Counted from the stretch's first letter, positions 24,590 to 35,823 are shown. The stretch: DNA of 64,000 bases from Rhizobacter koreensis (GCF_013366375.1 NZ_JABWMJ010000007.1:124001-188000), one strand, 5' to 3'. A program made the numbers and translations. The notes: generated from the sequence alone by a model not told the origin.

Positions 24590-25372
24590 TCAGAAGGTGC
24601 CGGGGTAGGCGCCGCCGTCGAGCAGGATGTTCTGACCGTTCAGGAAGCCGGCGTGCACGCTGCAAAGGAAGGCGCAGACCGCGCCGAACTCGGCGGCGCT
24701 GCCGAAGCGCTGCGCCGGGATCGCCGAACGACGTGACGCCGCGAACTGCTCGACGTCCTTGCCCGAGTTGGCGGCGCCGGCTTCCATCGTCTTGCGCAGG
24801 CGATCGGTATCGAAGGCACCCGGCAGCAGGTTGTTGATCGTCACGCCCTTGCCGGCCACCGGACTGCGCGCGAGCCCCGCGACGAAGCCGGTGAGACCGC
24901 TGCGCGCCCCGTTCGACAGGCCCAGCACGTCGATCGGCGCCTTCACCGCGCCCGACGTGATGTTGACGACGCGGCCGAAGCCGCGCGCCGCCATGCCGTC
25001 GACGGTCGCCTTGATCAGCTCGATCGGCGTCAGCATGTTGGCGTCGAGCGCGGCGAGCCAGGCGTCGCGGTTCCAGTCGCGGAAGTCGCCGGGCGGCGGG
25101 CCGCCGGCGTTGTTGACGAGGATGTCGACCTGCGGGCAGGCGGCGAGCGCGGCGGCGCGTCCGTCGGCCGTCGTGATGTCGCCGGCGACGGTGCGCACCT
25201 CGCCGCGACCGATCGCGCGCAGCTCGGCCGCGGTCGCCTCGAGCGCGTCGGCGCCGCGCGCCGTGACGACGACGTTCGCGCCCGCCTCGACCAGCGCCTG
25301 CGCGCAGCCCTTGCCGAGCCCCTTGCTCGCGGCGCAGACGAGCGCCCACTTGCCGTCGATTCCGAGGTCCAT
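24590..25372 (-). CDS. Short-chain dehydrogenase-like protein with altered active site
   Basis: A 260-residue Rossmann protein of the SDR superfamily with the cofactor loop ASKGLGKGCA, the structural NNAG motif and the C-terminal LLDGGAYPGTF. The catalytic Ser is present in NITSG, but the YxxxK pair is missing. Thirteen residues after that Ser is Ser in place of Tyr, and four further is Arg in place of Lys (LSNGAR). I recall the LSNGAR form in related betaproteobacterial proteins, so this looks like a subfamily trait. It may bind NAD(P) without classical reductase chemistry. It lies 37 nt after the EamA transporter gene on the same strand. Confidence 0.8.
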   Translation of the reverse strand: MDLGIDGKWALVCAASKGLGKGCAQALVEAGANVVVTARGADALEATAAELRAIGRGEVRTVAGDITTADGRAAALAACPQVDILVNNAGGPPPGDFRDWNRDAWLAALDANMLTPIELIKATVDGMAARGFGRVVNITSGAVKAPIDVLGLSNGARSGLTGFVAGLARSPVAGKGVTINNLLPGAFDTDRLRKTMEAGAANSGKDVEQFAASRRSAIPAQRFGSAAEFGAVCAFLCSVHAGFLNGQNILLDGGAYPGTF

Positions 25373-25409
25373 CTTCAGTCTCCGTTGATGTTGAGTGATG
25401 CGCGCCGGC

Positions 25410-26267
25410 CTAACGGCGCCGCGTGAGCAGCCAGATTCCGCACAGCACCAGCAGCGTACCAGCGACGGTCCAGGCGGTGAACGGCTCGCCGAGGATGACG
25501 ATGCCCATGAGGATCGTGGAAATTGGTCCGACCATCCCCACCTGCGCGGCGACGCCGGCGCCGACGCGCTCGATCGCCATCATCAGCATGAGCACCGGCG
25601 CGAAGGTGCAGAGCGTCGCGTTCAGCACCGAGAGCGCGATCACCTCCGGCGCGACCAGCGCTGCCGACAATGGTCGGACCAGCAGGAACTGCGCGATGCA
25701 GAACAGGCAAGCCACGCTGGTGGCGAGCCCCGTGAGGCGCAGCGCGCCCAGGCGCTTGACCACCTGCTGGCTGAACACCAGGTAGAGCGCGTAGCTCACC
25801 GCGCTCGCGAACACCAGCACCGCACCGAGCACGACGTCCTGGCCCTGCAGGTTGACCTCGTGGCCGAACACCACCAGGCAGCCGGCGTAGCTGGTCACCA
25901 GCGCGAGCAGCTGCCGCCCGGTCACCGGGCGCTTGAACATGAGCGCGCCGAGCGCGAGCACCAGCGTCGGGTTGAGATAGAGGATCAGCCGCTCCAGGCT
26001 CGCGCTGATGTACTGCAGCCCGGCAAAGTCGAGGAAGCTCGAGAGGTAGTAGCCGCTGAAGCCGAGCCCGATCACGGCGAGCCAGTCGCGGCCGGCGAGC
26101 GGCGCCTTGCCGCGCCCGGCCCACCACACGAGCAGCAGGAACAGCGGCAGCGCGAACAGCATGCGGTACATGATCAGCGTCACCGCGTCGACGCCGTAGC
26201 GGTACGCGAGCTTGACGATGATCGCCTTGCCGGCGAACGCGACCGAGCCGGCGACCGCGAGGGTCAC
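25410..26267 (-). CDS. EamA/DMT-family transporter (possible interrupted N-terminus)
   Basis: A 285-residue integral membrane protein with ten hydrophobic segments in two EamA repeats (first about 1-125, second about 140-285). VDAVTLIMYRMLFALP and GMVGPISTILMGIVILGEP are typical of the drug/metabolite transporter superfamily; the substrate is unknown. The GTG at 26267 is the first usable start after an in-frame TAG (26280-26282). Upstream of that TAG an ATG at 26330 opens 16 codons in the same frame, suggesting the original start. The GTG product still has all membrane segments. Confidence 0.8.
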   Translation of the reverse strand: MTLAVAGSVAFAGKAIIVKLAYRYGVDAVTLIMYRMLFALPLFLLLVWWAGRGKAPLAGRDWLAVIGLGFSGYYLSSFLDFAGLQYISASLERLILYLNPTLVLALGALMFKRPVTGRQLLALVTSYAGCLVVFGHEVNLQGQDVVLGAVLVFASAVSYALYLVFSQQVVKRLGALRLTGLATSVACLFCIAQFLLVRPLSAALVAPEVIALSVLNATLCTFAPVLMLMMAIERVGAGVAAQVGMVGPISTILMGIVILGEPFTAWTVAGTLLVLCGIWLLTRRR

Positions 26268-26418
26268 CCCCAGGCGCGCCTACGGCAGCGCGGCCGCGGC
26301 AGGCGAGCCGGTGGAAGGGGCTGCGGGCATCCGCGCGATTCTAGGGAGAGCCTCCGAGGCCGTCTGCCACCTCAGGCGCGCCGCGCCCGGCCGCTAACAT
26401 CGCGCGCTTCGACGCTCG

Positions 26419-27687
26419 GTGCACATCTTGGGAAACAGCTCGATCCAAATCGTCGCAGCCGTCATCTTCGCCATCGCGTTGCTCCACACGTTCTCGGTCA
26501 AGCTGTTCGAGCACCTGGCGCATCGCTTCCCTCGTCACGCCGGGCTGCTGCACCTGCTGGGCGAGGTCGAGGTGGTGTTCGGCTTCTGGGCCATCGTGCT
26601 CGTCGTGGTGATGGCGCTGATGACCGGCGGCGGCCCTGCTCTGGCCTACGCCGAGTCGCGCCACTACGCCGAGCCGCTGTTCGTGTTCGTCGTGATGGTG
26701 GTCGCGGCGTCGCGCCCGATCCTGCAGTTCGTGCGACTTCTCGTGACCGCCCTGACTCGGCTGCTGCCGGTGCCGGCGCCGCTCGCTTCGGCGTGGCTCT
26801 GCCTGTGCGTGGTCCCGCTTTGCGGATCGCTGATCACCGAGCCGGCGGCGATGACGATCGCCGCGATGATGCTGGCGCCGCAGGTGTTCCGGCCCGAGGT
26901 ACCCGAGCGCCTGAAGTACTTCGCGCTCGGCGTGCTGTTCGTCAACGTCTCGATCGGCGGCACGCTCACGTCGTATGCGGCACCGCCGGTGCTGATGGTG
27001 TCGCAGACCTGGAGCTGGGACTCCGCCTACATGGCATCGACCTTCGGCTGGAAGGCGGCCCTCGCCGCGGCGATCAACGCGACCGCGGTCACCGCGCTGC
27101 TGCGCACTCATCTGCGAAGAGTGCCGGCGACGCCGGTCGACGCGGTGCGTTCACCGGTTCCGTGGTCGGTGATCGTCGTGCACGTGCTGGTGCTCGCGGG
27201 CGTCGTGCTGCTGGCGCACCACCCCGTCGCGTTCCTCGGCCTCTTCCTGCTCTTCCTCGGCTTCGCGCAAGCCTACGAGCGGCACCAGAGCCCGCTGATC
27301 ATCCGCGAGGCGCTGCTGGTCGCGTTCTTCCTCGCCGGGCTGGTGGTGCTCGGCGGCATGCAGCACTGGTGGCTGCAGCCGATCGTCTCGAGCCTCTCGC
27401 CGCAGGCGCTGTTCTTCGGCGCGCTTGGCCTGACGGCGATCACCGACAACGCGGCGCTCACCTATCTCGGCTCGCTGATCATCGGCATTTCCGACACCGC
27501 CAAGTACATGCTGATGGCGGGCGCACTGGCCGGCGGCGGCCTCACCGTGATCGCGAACGCGCCCAACCCGGCGGGCGTCGCGCTGCTCAAGGGCGGCTTC
27601 GAGGACGAGTCGATCGGCGCGGTCGAGCTGCTGCTCGGCGCGCTGTTCCCGACCACCGTGGCGGTGGCGGCGTTCCTGCTGCTCTAG
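26419..27687 (+). CDS. Putative Na+/H+ antiporter (PF07399-like)
   Basis: A 422-residue polytopic membrane protein with about eleven to twelve hydrophobic segments. VEVVFGFWAIVLVVVMAL near the N-terminus, GSLITEPAAMTIAAMMLAP, GGTLTSYAAPPVLMV and AITDNAALTYLGSLI with the late GGGLTVIANAPNPAG match the ion-transporter-like putative Na+/H+ antiporter family related to ArsB/NhaD. The transport role is by homology only. The GTG start at 26419 is used; no ATG is close. Its stop is 3 nt from the stop of the convergent gamma-glutamyltransferase-like gene. Confidence 0.75.
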   Translation: MHILGNSSIQIVAAVIFAIALLHTFSVKLFEHLAHRFPRHAGLLHLLGEVEVVFGFWAIVLVVVMALMTGGGPALAYAESRHYAEPLFVFVVMVVAASRPILQFVRLLVTALTRLLPVPAPLASAWLCLCVVPLCGSLITEPAAMTIAAMMLAPQVFRPEVPERLKYFALGVLFVNVSIGGTLTSYAAPPVLMVSQTWSWDSAYMASTFGWKAALAAAINATAVTALLRTHLRRVPATPVDAVRSPVPWSVIVVHVLVLAGVVLLAHHPVAFLGLFLLFLGFAQAYERHQSPLIIREALLVAFFLAGLVVLGGMQHWWLQPIVSSLSPQALFFGALGLTAITDNAALTYLGSLIIGISDTAKYMLMAGALAGGGLTVIANAPNPAGVALLKGGFEDESIGAVELLLGALFPTTVAVAAFLLL

Positions 27688-27690
27688 GCG

Positions 27691-29298
27691 TCAGAACGCG
27701 CCGGCCTGGCCGTCGCGACGCGGGTCGCTCGCGGCGACGTAGCCGTCGCGCGCCGGATCACCCAATCGCCAGATGAACTGCCCGGCGCCGAAGTCCTGGT
27801 AGCTGTCGTCGATCACGTCGATGCGATGCCCGCGCTCGGCGAGCCCCTGCACCAGCTTCGGGTCCATCGTCGCCTCGACGTTGATCTCGAGGTCCTGGTT
27901 GAAGCGCCAGCGCGGCGCGTCGCACGCGGCCTGCGGATGCTGACGGTGATCGAGCATCCGCACGACGGTCTGCAGCTGGCCCTGCGGCTGCATGTTGGCG
28001 CCCATCACGCCGAAGCTCATCTGCGGCTGCCCGTCCTTGGTGAGAAACGCCGGAATGATGGTGTGGAACGGGCGCTTGCCCGGCGCGACGACGTTGGGGC
28101 TCGTCGGGTCGAGGCTGAAGCCGTGGCCGCGGTTCTGCAGCGAGACACCCCAGTCGGGCACCACGACGCCGGAGCCGAAGCCCATGTAGTTGCTCTGGAT
28201 GAAGCTCACCATCATGCCGTTCTCGTCGACGGCGCTGAGGTAGATGGTGCCGCCGCGCAGCGGGGTGCCGCTCTCGAACACCTGCGCGCGCCTGGGGTCG
28301 ATGAGGCGCGCCCGCGACGCCAGGTAGGCCTCGTCGAGCAACTGGTCGCTGGTCACGTGCGCGCTGCGCGCATCACAGACGTGGCGGTAGGCGTCGGCGA
28401 ACGCGAGCTTCATCGCCTCGATCTGCAGGTGGTACGCGTCGACGCTGTCGACCGGCAGCGAGGCGAGGTCGAAGTGGCGCACGATGCCGAGCGCGATCAG
28501 CGTGGCGATGCCCTGCCCGTTGGGCGGGATCTGGTGCATGCGGTGGCCGGCGTAGTCGATGCCGATCGGGTCGACCCACTCCGGCCGGTAGTTGGCGAGG
28601 TCGGCCGCCGTCATCGAGCCGCCGTTCGCCGCGGCGTGGGCAACCATGGCCGCGGCGACCTCGCCGCGGTAGAACGACTCGCCGCGCGATTCGGCGATCG
28701 CACGCAGCGTGCGCGCCGCCGCCGGCATGGCGAAGCGCTCGCCGATCGTCGGCGCGCGGCCGTTCGGCAGGAACGTCTCGGCAAAGCCCGGCTTGTCGCG
28801 CAGGATTGGCTCGGCGGCGCGCCACTTCTGCGCCACCACCACGGGCACCGCATAGCCACGCTCGGCGACCTCGATCGCCGGCTCGAGCAGGTCGGCGAAC
28901 GGCAGCTTGCCGAAGCGCGCGCTGAGCGCGGCCCACGCGCCGACCGCGCCGGGCACGGTCACCGAGTCCCAGCCGCGCGTCGGCAGCGTCGGTGCAACGC
29001 CGTAGCGGCGCGTGAAGTACTCGGGGGTCCATGCCGCCGGCGCGTGTCCCGACGCATTGAGCCCGTGCAGTTGCTCGCCGTCCCACAGGATGCAGAAGGC
29101 GTCGGAACCCAGGCCGTTGCTGCACGGCTCGACGATGGTCATGGTGGCTGCGGCGGCGACCGCGGCATCGACCGCGTTGCCGCCGCGCAGGAGCATGCGC
29201 AGGCCGGCCTGCACCGCGAGCGGATGCGACGTCGCGACGACGTTGCGCCCGAACACGGGCAGGCGGACTGATGGATACGGGCTGGCCCAGTCGAACAC
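27691..29298 (-). CDS. Gamma-glutamyltransferase-family Ntn hydrolase
   Basis: A 535-residue gamma-glutamyltransferase-like proenzyme. The large-subunit part has the usual NVVATSHPLA...GGNAVDAAVAAA start. The conserved junction reads GGTIYLSAVDENGMMVSFIQS, in which the Thr is the predicted nucleophile exposed by autocleavage. No signal peptide is visible, so unlike E. coli Ggt it appears cytoplasmic. Related cytoplasmic members include cephalosporin acylase-like and oxamate-type amidohydrolases, so the substrate is open. It follows tctA after 144 nt, but an intrinsic terminator intervenes. Confidence 0.85.
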   Translation of the reverse strand: MFDWASPYPSVRLPVFGRNVVATSHPLAVQAGLRMLLRGGNAVDAAVAAAATMTIVEPCSNGLGSDAFCILWDGEQLHGLNASGHAPAAWTPEYFTRRYGVAPTLPTRGWDSVTVPGAVGAWAALSARFGKLPFADLLEPAIEVAERGYAVPVVVAQKWRAAEPILRDKPGFAETFLPNGRAPTIGERFAMPAAARTLRAIAESRGESFYRGEVAAAMVAHAAANGGSMTAADLANYRPEWVDPIGIDYAGHRMHQIPPNGQGIATLIALGIVRHFDLASLPVDSVDAYHLQIEAMKLAFADAYRHVCDARSAHVTSDQLLDEAYLASRARLIDPRRAQVFESGTPLRGGTIYLSAVDENGMMVSFIQSNYMGFGSGVVVPDWGVSLQNRGHGFSLDPTSPNVVAPGKRPFHTIIPAFLTKDGQPQMSFGVMGANMQPQGQLQTVVRMLDHRQHPQAACDAPRWRFNQDLEINVEATMDPKLVQGLAERGHRIDVIDDSYQDFGAGQFIWRLGDPARDGYVAASDPRRDGQAGAF

Positions 29299-29340
29299 GT
29301 CAGGCTCCTGGCGCGCACGCGACCGCGTGCAGGCAGATCA

Positions 29341-29384
29341 CGGAAAAGCGAACGGCGCGCCGGACGAGTCCGCACGCGCCGTTC
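29341..29384 (-). terminator. Intrinsic terminator after tctBA
   Basis: A 10-bp perfect stem (29350-29359 with 29375-29384) encloses a second 5-bp stem (29361-29365 with 29368-29372). In the minus-strand reading direction it is followed by GCTTTTCCG. It lies about 60 nt after the tctA stop and upstream of the gamma-glutamyltransferase-like start, so it should end the tctBA transcript. Confidence 0.7.
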
Positions 29385-29442
29385 GGAGGCCGCCGCGCGC
29401 TCATCGCTGCACGCAGCGAGCGCCGGGCCGGCCGGGTTGCGC

Positions 29443-30951
29443 TCAATCCTCCTGGAACGCGACCTCGCGCTTCTTGCGGATCGCCGGAAGGGCCACGATG
29501 ATCAGCATCAGCAGTGCCGCGAACAGCAGGCCGGCGGAGAGACCGCGCGTCACGAAGGTGGTCCAGTCGCCGCGCGACAGCAGCAGCGCACGACGCAGGT
29601 TCTCTTCCATCATCGGACCGAGGATGAAGCCGAGCAGCAGCGGCGCGGCCTCGCAGCTCAGCTTGTAGAACACGTAGCCGAGGACGCCGAAGCCGGCGGT
29701 CATGAACACGTCGAAGCTGTTGTTGTTGAGCGTGTACGTGCCGATGCAGCAGAACAGCGTGATCGCCGGGAACAGGTACTTGTAGGGGACCGTCAGCAGC
29801 TTGATCCAGATGCCGATCAGCGGCAGGTTCAGGATCACCAGCATCGCGTTGCCGATCCACATCGACGCGATCAGGCCCCAGAACAGCTGGGGGTTGCCGG
29901 TCATCACCTGCGGGCCCGGCTGGATGCCCTTGATCGTCATCGCGCCGACCATCAGCGCCATCACGGCGTTGGGCGGAATGCCGAGCGTGAGCATCGGGAT
30001 GAACGAGGTCTGCGCGCCGGCGTTGTTGGCCGACTCGGGGCCGGCGACGCCGCGGATATCGCCCTTGCCGAACGTACCGCTGGGGCCGGCGAGCTTCTTT
30101 TCCATCGTGTACGACGCGAACGACGACAGCAGCGCGCCGCCGCCCGGCAGCACGCCGAGCGCCGAGCCGAGCGCGGTGCCGCGCAGCACCGCCGGCCACG
30201 CCTGCTGGAAATCCTTGCGGGTCGGCCACAGGCCCTTCACGTCCTTGGTGAACACCTCGCGGTTCTCGGCCGGCTGGCCGAGGTTGGCGATGATCTCGCC
30301 GAAGCCGAAGATGCCCATCGCCACCGCGACGAAGTTGATGCCGTCGGTGAGCTCCGGAATGCCGAAGCTGTAGCGCGCGGTCCCCGAGATCACGTCGGTG
30401 TTGATCTGCGCGAGCAGCAGGCCGAGGATGATCATCGCGATGGCCTTCAGCAGCGAGCCCGACGCCAGCACCACCGCGCCGATGAGGCCGAGCACCATCA
30501 GCGAGAAGTATTCGGCGGGGCCGAACTTGAACGCGAGTTCGGTGAGCGGCGGCGCGAACGCCGCGATGATCACGGTGCCCACGCAGCCGGCGAAGAACGA
30601 GCCCAGGCCCGCCGCCGCGAGCGCGGAGCCGGCGCGGCCCTTGCGCGCCATCTGGTAGCCCTCGATCGCGGTCACCACCGAGCTCGACTCGCCCGGCACG
30701 TTGATCAGGATCGCGGTGGTCGAGCCGCCGTATTGCGAGCCGTAGTAGATGCCGGCCAGCATGATGAGCGCCGGCGTGGCGTCAAGGCCGTAGATCGACG
30801 GCAGCAGCATCGCGATGGTGGCGGTGGGGCCGATGCCGGGCAGCACGCCGACCAGCGTGCCGAGCACGCAGCCCATGAAGCCGTACAGCAGGTTCTGCAC
30901 CGTGAAGGCGACGCCGAACCCGAGGGCGAGGTTTTGCAGCATTTCTTGCAT
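29443..30951 (-). CDS. tctA: Tripartite tricarboxylate transporter, large membrane subunit
   Basis: The 502-residue TctA protein has about eleven to twelve membrane segments. Diagnostic stretches are LVGVLPGIGPTATIAMLLP, IYYGSQYGGSTTAILINVPGE and GIPPNAVMALMVGAM. TctA forms the channel of a sodium-driven uptake system for citrate-like acids or other carboxylates, working with TctB and a periplasmic TctC. It follows tctB after 21 nt. No tctC gene lies next to it in the window, so the substrate-binding partner must be encoded elsewhere. Confidence 0.93.
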   Translation of the reverse strand: MQEMLQNLALGFGVAFTVQNLLYGFMGCVLGTLVGVLPGIGPTATIAMLLPSIYGLDATPALIMLAGIYYGSQYGGSTTAILINVPGESSSVVTAIEGYQMARKGRAGSALAAAGLGSFFAGCVGTVIIAAFAPPLTELAFKFGPAEYFSLMVLGLIGAVVLASGSLLKAIAMIILGLLLAQINTDVISGTARYSFGIPELTDGINFVAVAMGIFGFGEIIANLGQPAENREVFTKDVKGLWPTRKDFQQAWPAVLRGTALGSALGVLPGGGALLSSFASYTMEKKLAGPSGTFGKGDIRGVAGPESANNAGAQTSFIPMLTLGIPPNAVMALMVGAMTIKGIQPGPQVMTGNPQLFWGLIASMWIGNAMLVILNLPLIGIWIKLLTVPYKYLFPAITLFCCIGTYTLNNNSFDVFMTAGFGVLGYVFYKLSCEAAPLLLGFILGPMMEENLRRALLLSRGDWTTFVTRGLSAGLLFAALLMLIIVALPAIRKKREVAFQED

Positions 30952-30972
30952 GGCGGTCTCTTCTTCTCGTTA

Positions 30973-31440
30973 TCAGGGCGTCAGCATGAAACGGGGCAGG
31001 ACCGGGATGATCAGCTTGAGCCCGAGCACGAAGATGGCCCAGGCGCCGATGGTCAGCACGATCGCGTTGATGATCACCCCGCGCCACTTGAACTCGTCGC
31101 TCGCGAAGCTGACGATGACGACGAGCAGGGGGAAGGTGATAAAAAGGCCGAGGCGGTCGAGCGCGAAGCCGAAGAAGATGATGCCGCCGATGATGATCGA
31201 GAGCGGGCGCCAGGCCACGGCGCCGATGCGCTCGCCGTCGAGCGCCTCGACGACCATCGACTCGATGAGCAGGATGAGGCCGAGAATGGCCAGGATGGCG
31301 CCGAGCCCGAGGGGGAAATAGCCGGCGCCCGGGCGGGCCGACGTGCCCATCGAGTAGTTGGTCGCCCCGATCGCGAAGCCGACCCCGATCAGGATGAACA
31401 TGACGCCGGACCAGAAGTCCCGCTGGCTCTTGATTCTCAA
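30973..31440 (-). CDS. tctB: Tripartite tricarboxylate transporter, small membrane subunit
   Basis: A 155-residue protein with four hydrophobic segments and the TctB features RDFWSGVMFILIGVGFAIGA and RPGAGYFPLGLGAILAILG at the N-terminus. It pairs with TctA, encoded immediately downstream. The region upstream (31441-31531) separates it from the stop of the PilB-like ATPase gene, which is on the same strand, and could hold the tct promoter; no clear -35/-10 pair was found. Its length is typical of the family. Confidence 0.88.
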   Translation of the reverse strand: MRIKSQRDFWSGVMFILIGVGFAIGATNYSMGTSARPGAGYFPLGLGAILAILGLILLIESMVVEALDGERIGAVAWRPLSIIIGGIIFFGFALDRLGLFITFPLLVVIVSFASDEFKWRGVIINAIVLTIGAWAIFVLGLKLIIPVLPRFMLTP

Positions 31441-31531
31441 AATGTGCTCCCTCGACGGGCCGTCGTCGTCAGGCGCCGGATTCTAGGCACCCACCCTCTG
31501 GGCCCGATGTGGGTTTACACGTAAGCAGCCG

Positions 31532-33411
<1,880 letters not shown>

Positions 33412-33415
<4 letters not shown>

Positions 33416-34221
33416 GCAGGGGGTGGCGTGGCGCCGGAGGGGCCGGCGGCCCCCGGCTCCGGCTCGGGAAGCAGCTGGATCATGCGCAGCCACTTGCGGG
33501 CCGGCAGCTTGAACCGAGTTTCGATGTTTTGCGCACGCTCGGCAAGCAAGGCCCGGTCCGGCGCCGTGACTTGCTTCATCGCGACGACGACCTGATTGCC
33601 CTCCCGCGTCGGACTCAGCGTCCGCACCGCGTCGCGCCCGAACGCGGCGACGATGCGGCCGACGCTGACGTCGAAGCTGGCGTCGCGGCCGAACAGGTCG
33701 ACGGTCATCACGCCGCCATCGGCGAGCAGCCGCCGGCAGTCGCGATAAAACGCCACGCTGTCGAGCACCGGGCTCGCCGCCTCGTGGTCGTAGAGGTCGA
33801 CGCAGAGCACGTCGGCGCTGCCGGCCCGCTCGGGGTCGCCTGCGAACGCGGCGGCGTCCATCTCGAGCAGCGTGAAGCGCGCCGACTCGGCGGGGAGCCG
33901 GAACCAGAGCCGGCAGGCGTCGATGACGGTCGGGTTGAGCTCGACCGCGGTGGTGCGCATCTTCAGCACCTGATGGCAGAAGCGCGTGATCGCGCCCGCC
34001 CCGAGCCCGAGCTGCACCGCATGTCCGCTCGTCAGCTCGGCCGCGGGCCGGAACAGCATCCACACCATCATGCGCTGCACGTACTCGAGCTCGAGCGCCT
34101 CGGGCTTGCGAATCCGCATCGCACCCTGCACCCACGGCGTTCCGAGGTGCAGGTAGCGCACGCCGGCGTGCTCGGAGATCGTCGCGGGCTCGAGCTCGCG
34201 GGCGGCGGGCTTGCTGCTCAT
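33412..34221 (-). CDS. Spermidine-synthase-like methyltransferase-fold protein
   Basis: A 269-residue protein with a Rossmann-like aminopropyl/methyltransferase fold. AVQLGLGAGAITRFCHQ is the nucleotide-cofactor loop and TAVELNPTVIDACRLWF the acidic strand-2 position. DVLCVDLYDHEAASP occupies the place of the SpeE catalytic loop, but polyamine-binding acidic residues are not clearly kept, so it is unlikely to be a true spermidine synthase. It overlaps the glycosylase gene upstream and the ATPase gene downstream by 4 nt each, showing tight co-translation. The role is unknown. Confidence 0.75.
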
Positions 34222-34850
34222 GCGAGTCCGTGTGCGTGGAAGAAGGCGCGCCAGGCGGCGAGCTTGCGCTCGAAGGTCCAGCTCGCGTTCGCCGGGCTGG
34301 TCGACGGCAGCCGGACGACGTGGACGCCGAGCCCGGCGCTGTGCCGCATGGCGCGCGCCGACTCGCCGCCGTTGTGGCCGATCGCCTCGAGGCGCGGGGC
34401 GCGCCGGGCGAGGCTCGCGAGGTCGTTCAGCTCGGGTTGCTCGATCGCGGAGTCAAGGCTGCCCTTACGGCGGCAGCTCGCGTACACGTCCCAGAGGCCG
34501 AGCCCGCGCGTCCGCAGCGCCGCGAGCCGGTCGGCGTAGCTCGCGCGGGCGAGGTCGATGCCCCAAAGCGTCGACAGCAGCGGCCAGAAGTGGTTGCGCG
34601 GGTTGCCGTAGTACTCGGCCGCACGCAGCGACGCCGCGCCGGGGAAGCTGCCGAGCACGATCACCCGGGTGTCGGGGTCGACGACCGGCGGCAGCCCACG
34701 CAGCGGTTCAGGAGGGTTCGCAACGAGGGGGTTCAAGAAAGCCTTGCCGGATGCCGCGCGGACGTGGCTGCCCGCATCCGCGATCCGCACGCAGCCGTCG
34801 CACGCGGCGCGAGATTGTGGCCGAGGCATTCCCGATGCAGCCAGGCGCAC
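34218..34850 (-). CDS. DNA-deoxyinosine glycosylase (UDG superfamily)
   Basis: A 210-residue protein whose core contains VIVLGSFPGAASLRAAEYYGNPRNHFWPLL, the hallmark of hypoxanthine-DNA glycosylases of the uracil-DNA glycosylase superfamily. The matching C-terminal loop is RLPSTSPANASW. It removes deaminated adenine (hypoxanthine) from DNA. The GTG at 34850 leaves about 50 non-conserved residues before the domain; the ATG at 34829 or a later start is possible. It is in a run with the TatD-like gene (6 nt upstream) and the SpeE-like gene (4-nt overlap). Confidence 0.82.
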   Translation of the reverse strand: MRLAASGMPRPQSRAACDGCVRIADAGSHVRAASGKAFLNPLVANPPEPLRGLPPVVDPDTRVIVLGSFPGAASLRAAEYYGNPRNHFWPLLSTLWGIDLARASYADRLAALRTRGLGLWDVYASCRRKGSLDSAIEQPELNDLASLARRAPRLEAIGHNGGESARAMRHSAGLGVHVVRLPSTSPANASWTFERKLAAWRAFFHAHGLA

Positions 34851-34856
34851 CGCGCA

Positions 34857-35672
34857 TCACCCTGCCAGCGCGCGCAGCCGCGGCAGCACTGCGTACGCGT
34901 TCTCGTTCGTCGCGGCGGCGAGCGCGTCGGGCGTGACGCCGCGCAGCTCGGCAAGCACGCCGGCGATGCGCGCGAGCTCGGCGGGCTCGTTGCGCATCGT
35001 CGCGCCGGCAGCGCGCTCGGCCGCCGTCTGGTAGAGCCATTGCGGCGCGATGTCGGGCGCGTCGGTCTCGAGCACGATCAGCTCCGGCGCCACCTGCGCG
35101 GCGACGTGGCGGATGCGGCGCGCCCGGTCGAAGGTGACGTTGCCGCCGAAGCCGAGCTTGAAGCCGAGCGCGCCGAACACCTCGGCCTGCTGCTCGCTGC
35201 CGTTGAACGCGTGCGCGATGCCGCCCGGCACGCTGAGCGCGCGCAGGTGCTTGAGCACCGCATCGACCGAGCGCCGCACGTGCAGCAGCACCGGCAGTCC
35301 GAACTCGCGCGCGAGGCGCAGCTGCGCGGCCAGGAAGCGGTCCTGCCGGGCGTGGTCGAGACCGGGCACGAAATGGTCGAGACCGATCTCGCCGACCGCG
35401 ACGAGGCGCGGATCGGCGCGGTGTTCGGCGAGCGCGCCGCGCAGCCGGTCGAGGTCGGCGTCGGCGGCACGGTCGACGAGCAGCGGGTGGATGCCGAGCG
35501 CGTAGGCGAGGCCGTGCCGATGCGCGAGCTCGCGCACGGCGTCGAAGTTGCCGACGTCGACCGCCGGCAGCACGATCTGGCGCACACCGGCGGCCATGGC
35601 GCGCGCGACCACGGCCTCGCGATCGGGCTCGAATTCGGCGGCGTCGAGGTGGCAGTGCGTGTCGATCCACAT
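34857..35672 (-). CDS. TatD-family metal-dependent hydrolase
   Basis: A 271-residue TIM-barrel amidohydrolase. The metal ligands are recognisable in MWIDTHCHLD, GEIGLDHF, LLHVRRS, AHAFNGS and LETDAPD. TatD-family proteins are 3'-5' DNases or D-aminoacyl-tRNA deacylase-like hydrolases; YcfH/YjjV subtypes are not separable here. It is the first gene of the minus-strand run tatD-like, glycosylase, SpeE-like and ATPase, and it starts 151 nt from the divergent trypsin-like protease. Confidence 0.88.
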   Translation of the reverse strand: MWIDTHCHLDAAEFEPDREAVVARAMAAGVRQIVLPAVDVGNFDAVRELAHRHGLAYALGIHPLLVDRAADADLDRLRGALAEHRADPRLVAVGEIGLDHFVPGLDHARQDRFLAAQLRLAREFGLPVLLHVRRSVDAVLKHLRALSVPGGIAHAFNGSEQQAEVFGALGFKLGFGGNVTFDRARRIRHVAAQVAPELIVLETDAPDIAPQWLYQTAAERAAGATMRNEPAELARIAGVLAELRGVTPDALAAATNENAYAVLPRLRALAG

Positions 35673-35823
35673 GGCGCCCGATGATGCCCACTCGCCCCGC
35701 TGCCGTCCGGGCGGGCCGTCGAGACAGGGCCCGGCGTGCGTGCTACCGTACGTTCGCTCATCGGGGGGCGTTTCGCGGTTGCAGCGGCGCCGGGTCCGAC
35801 GTGCCTCGGCGGGGAAATCGACG

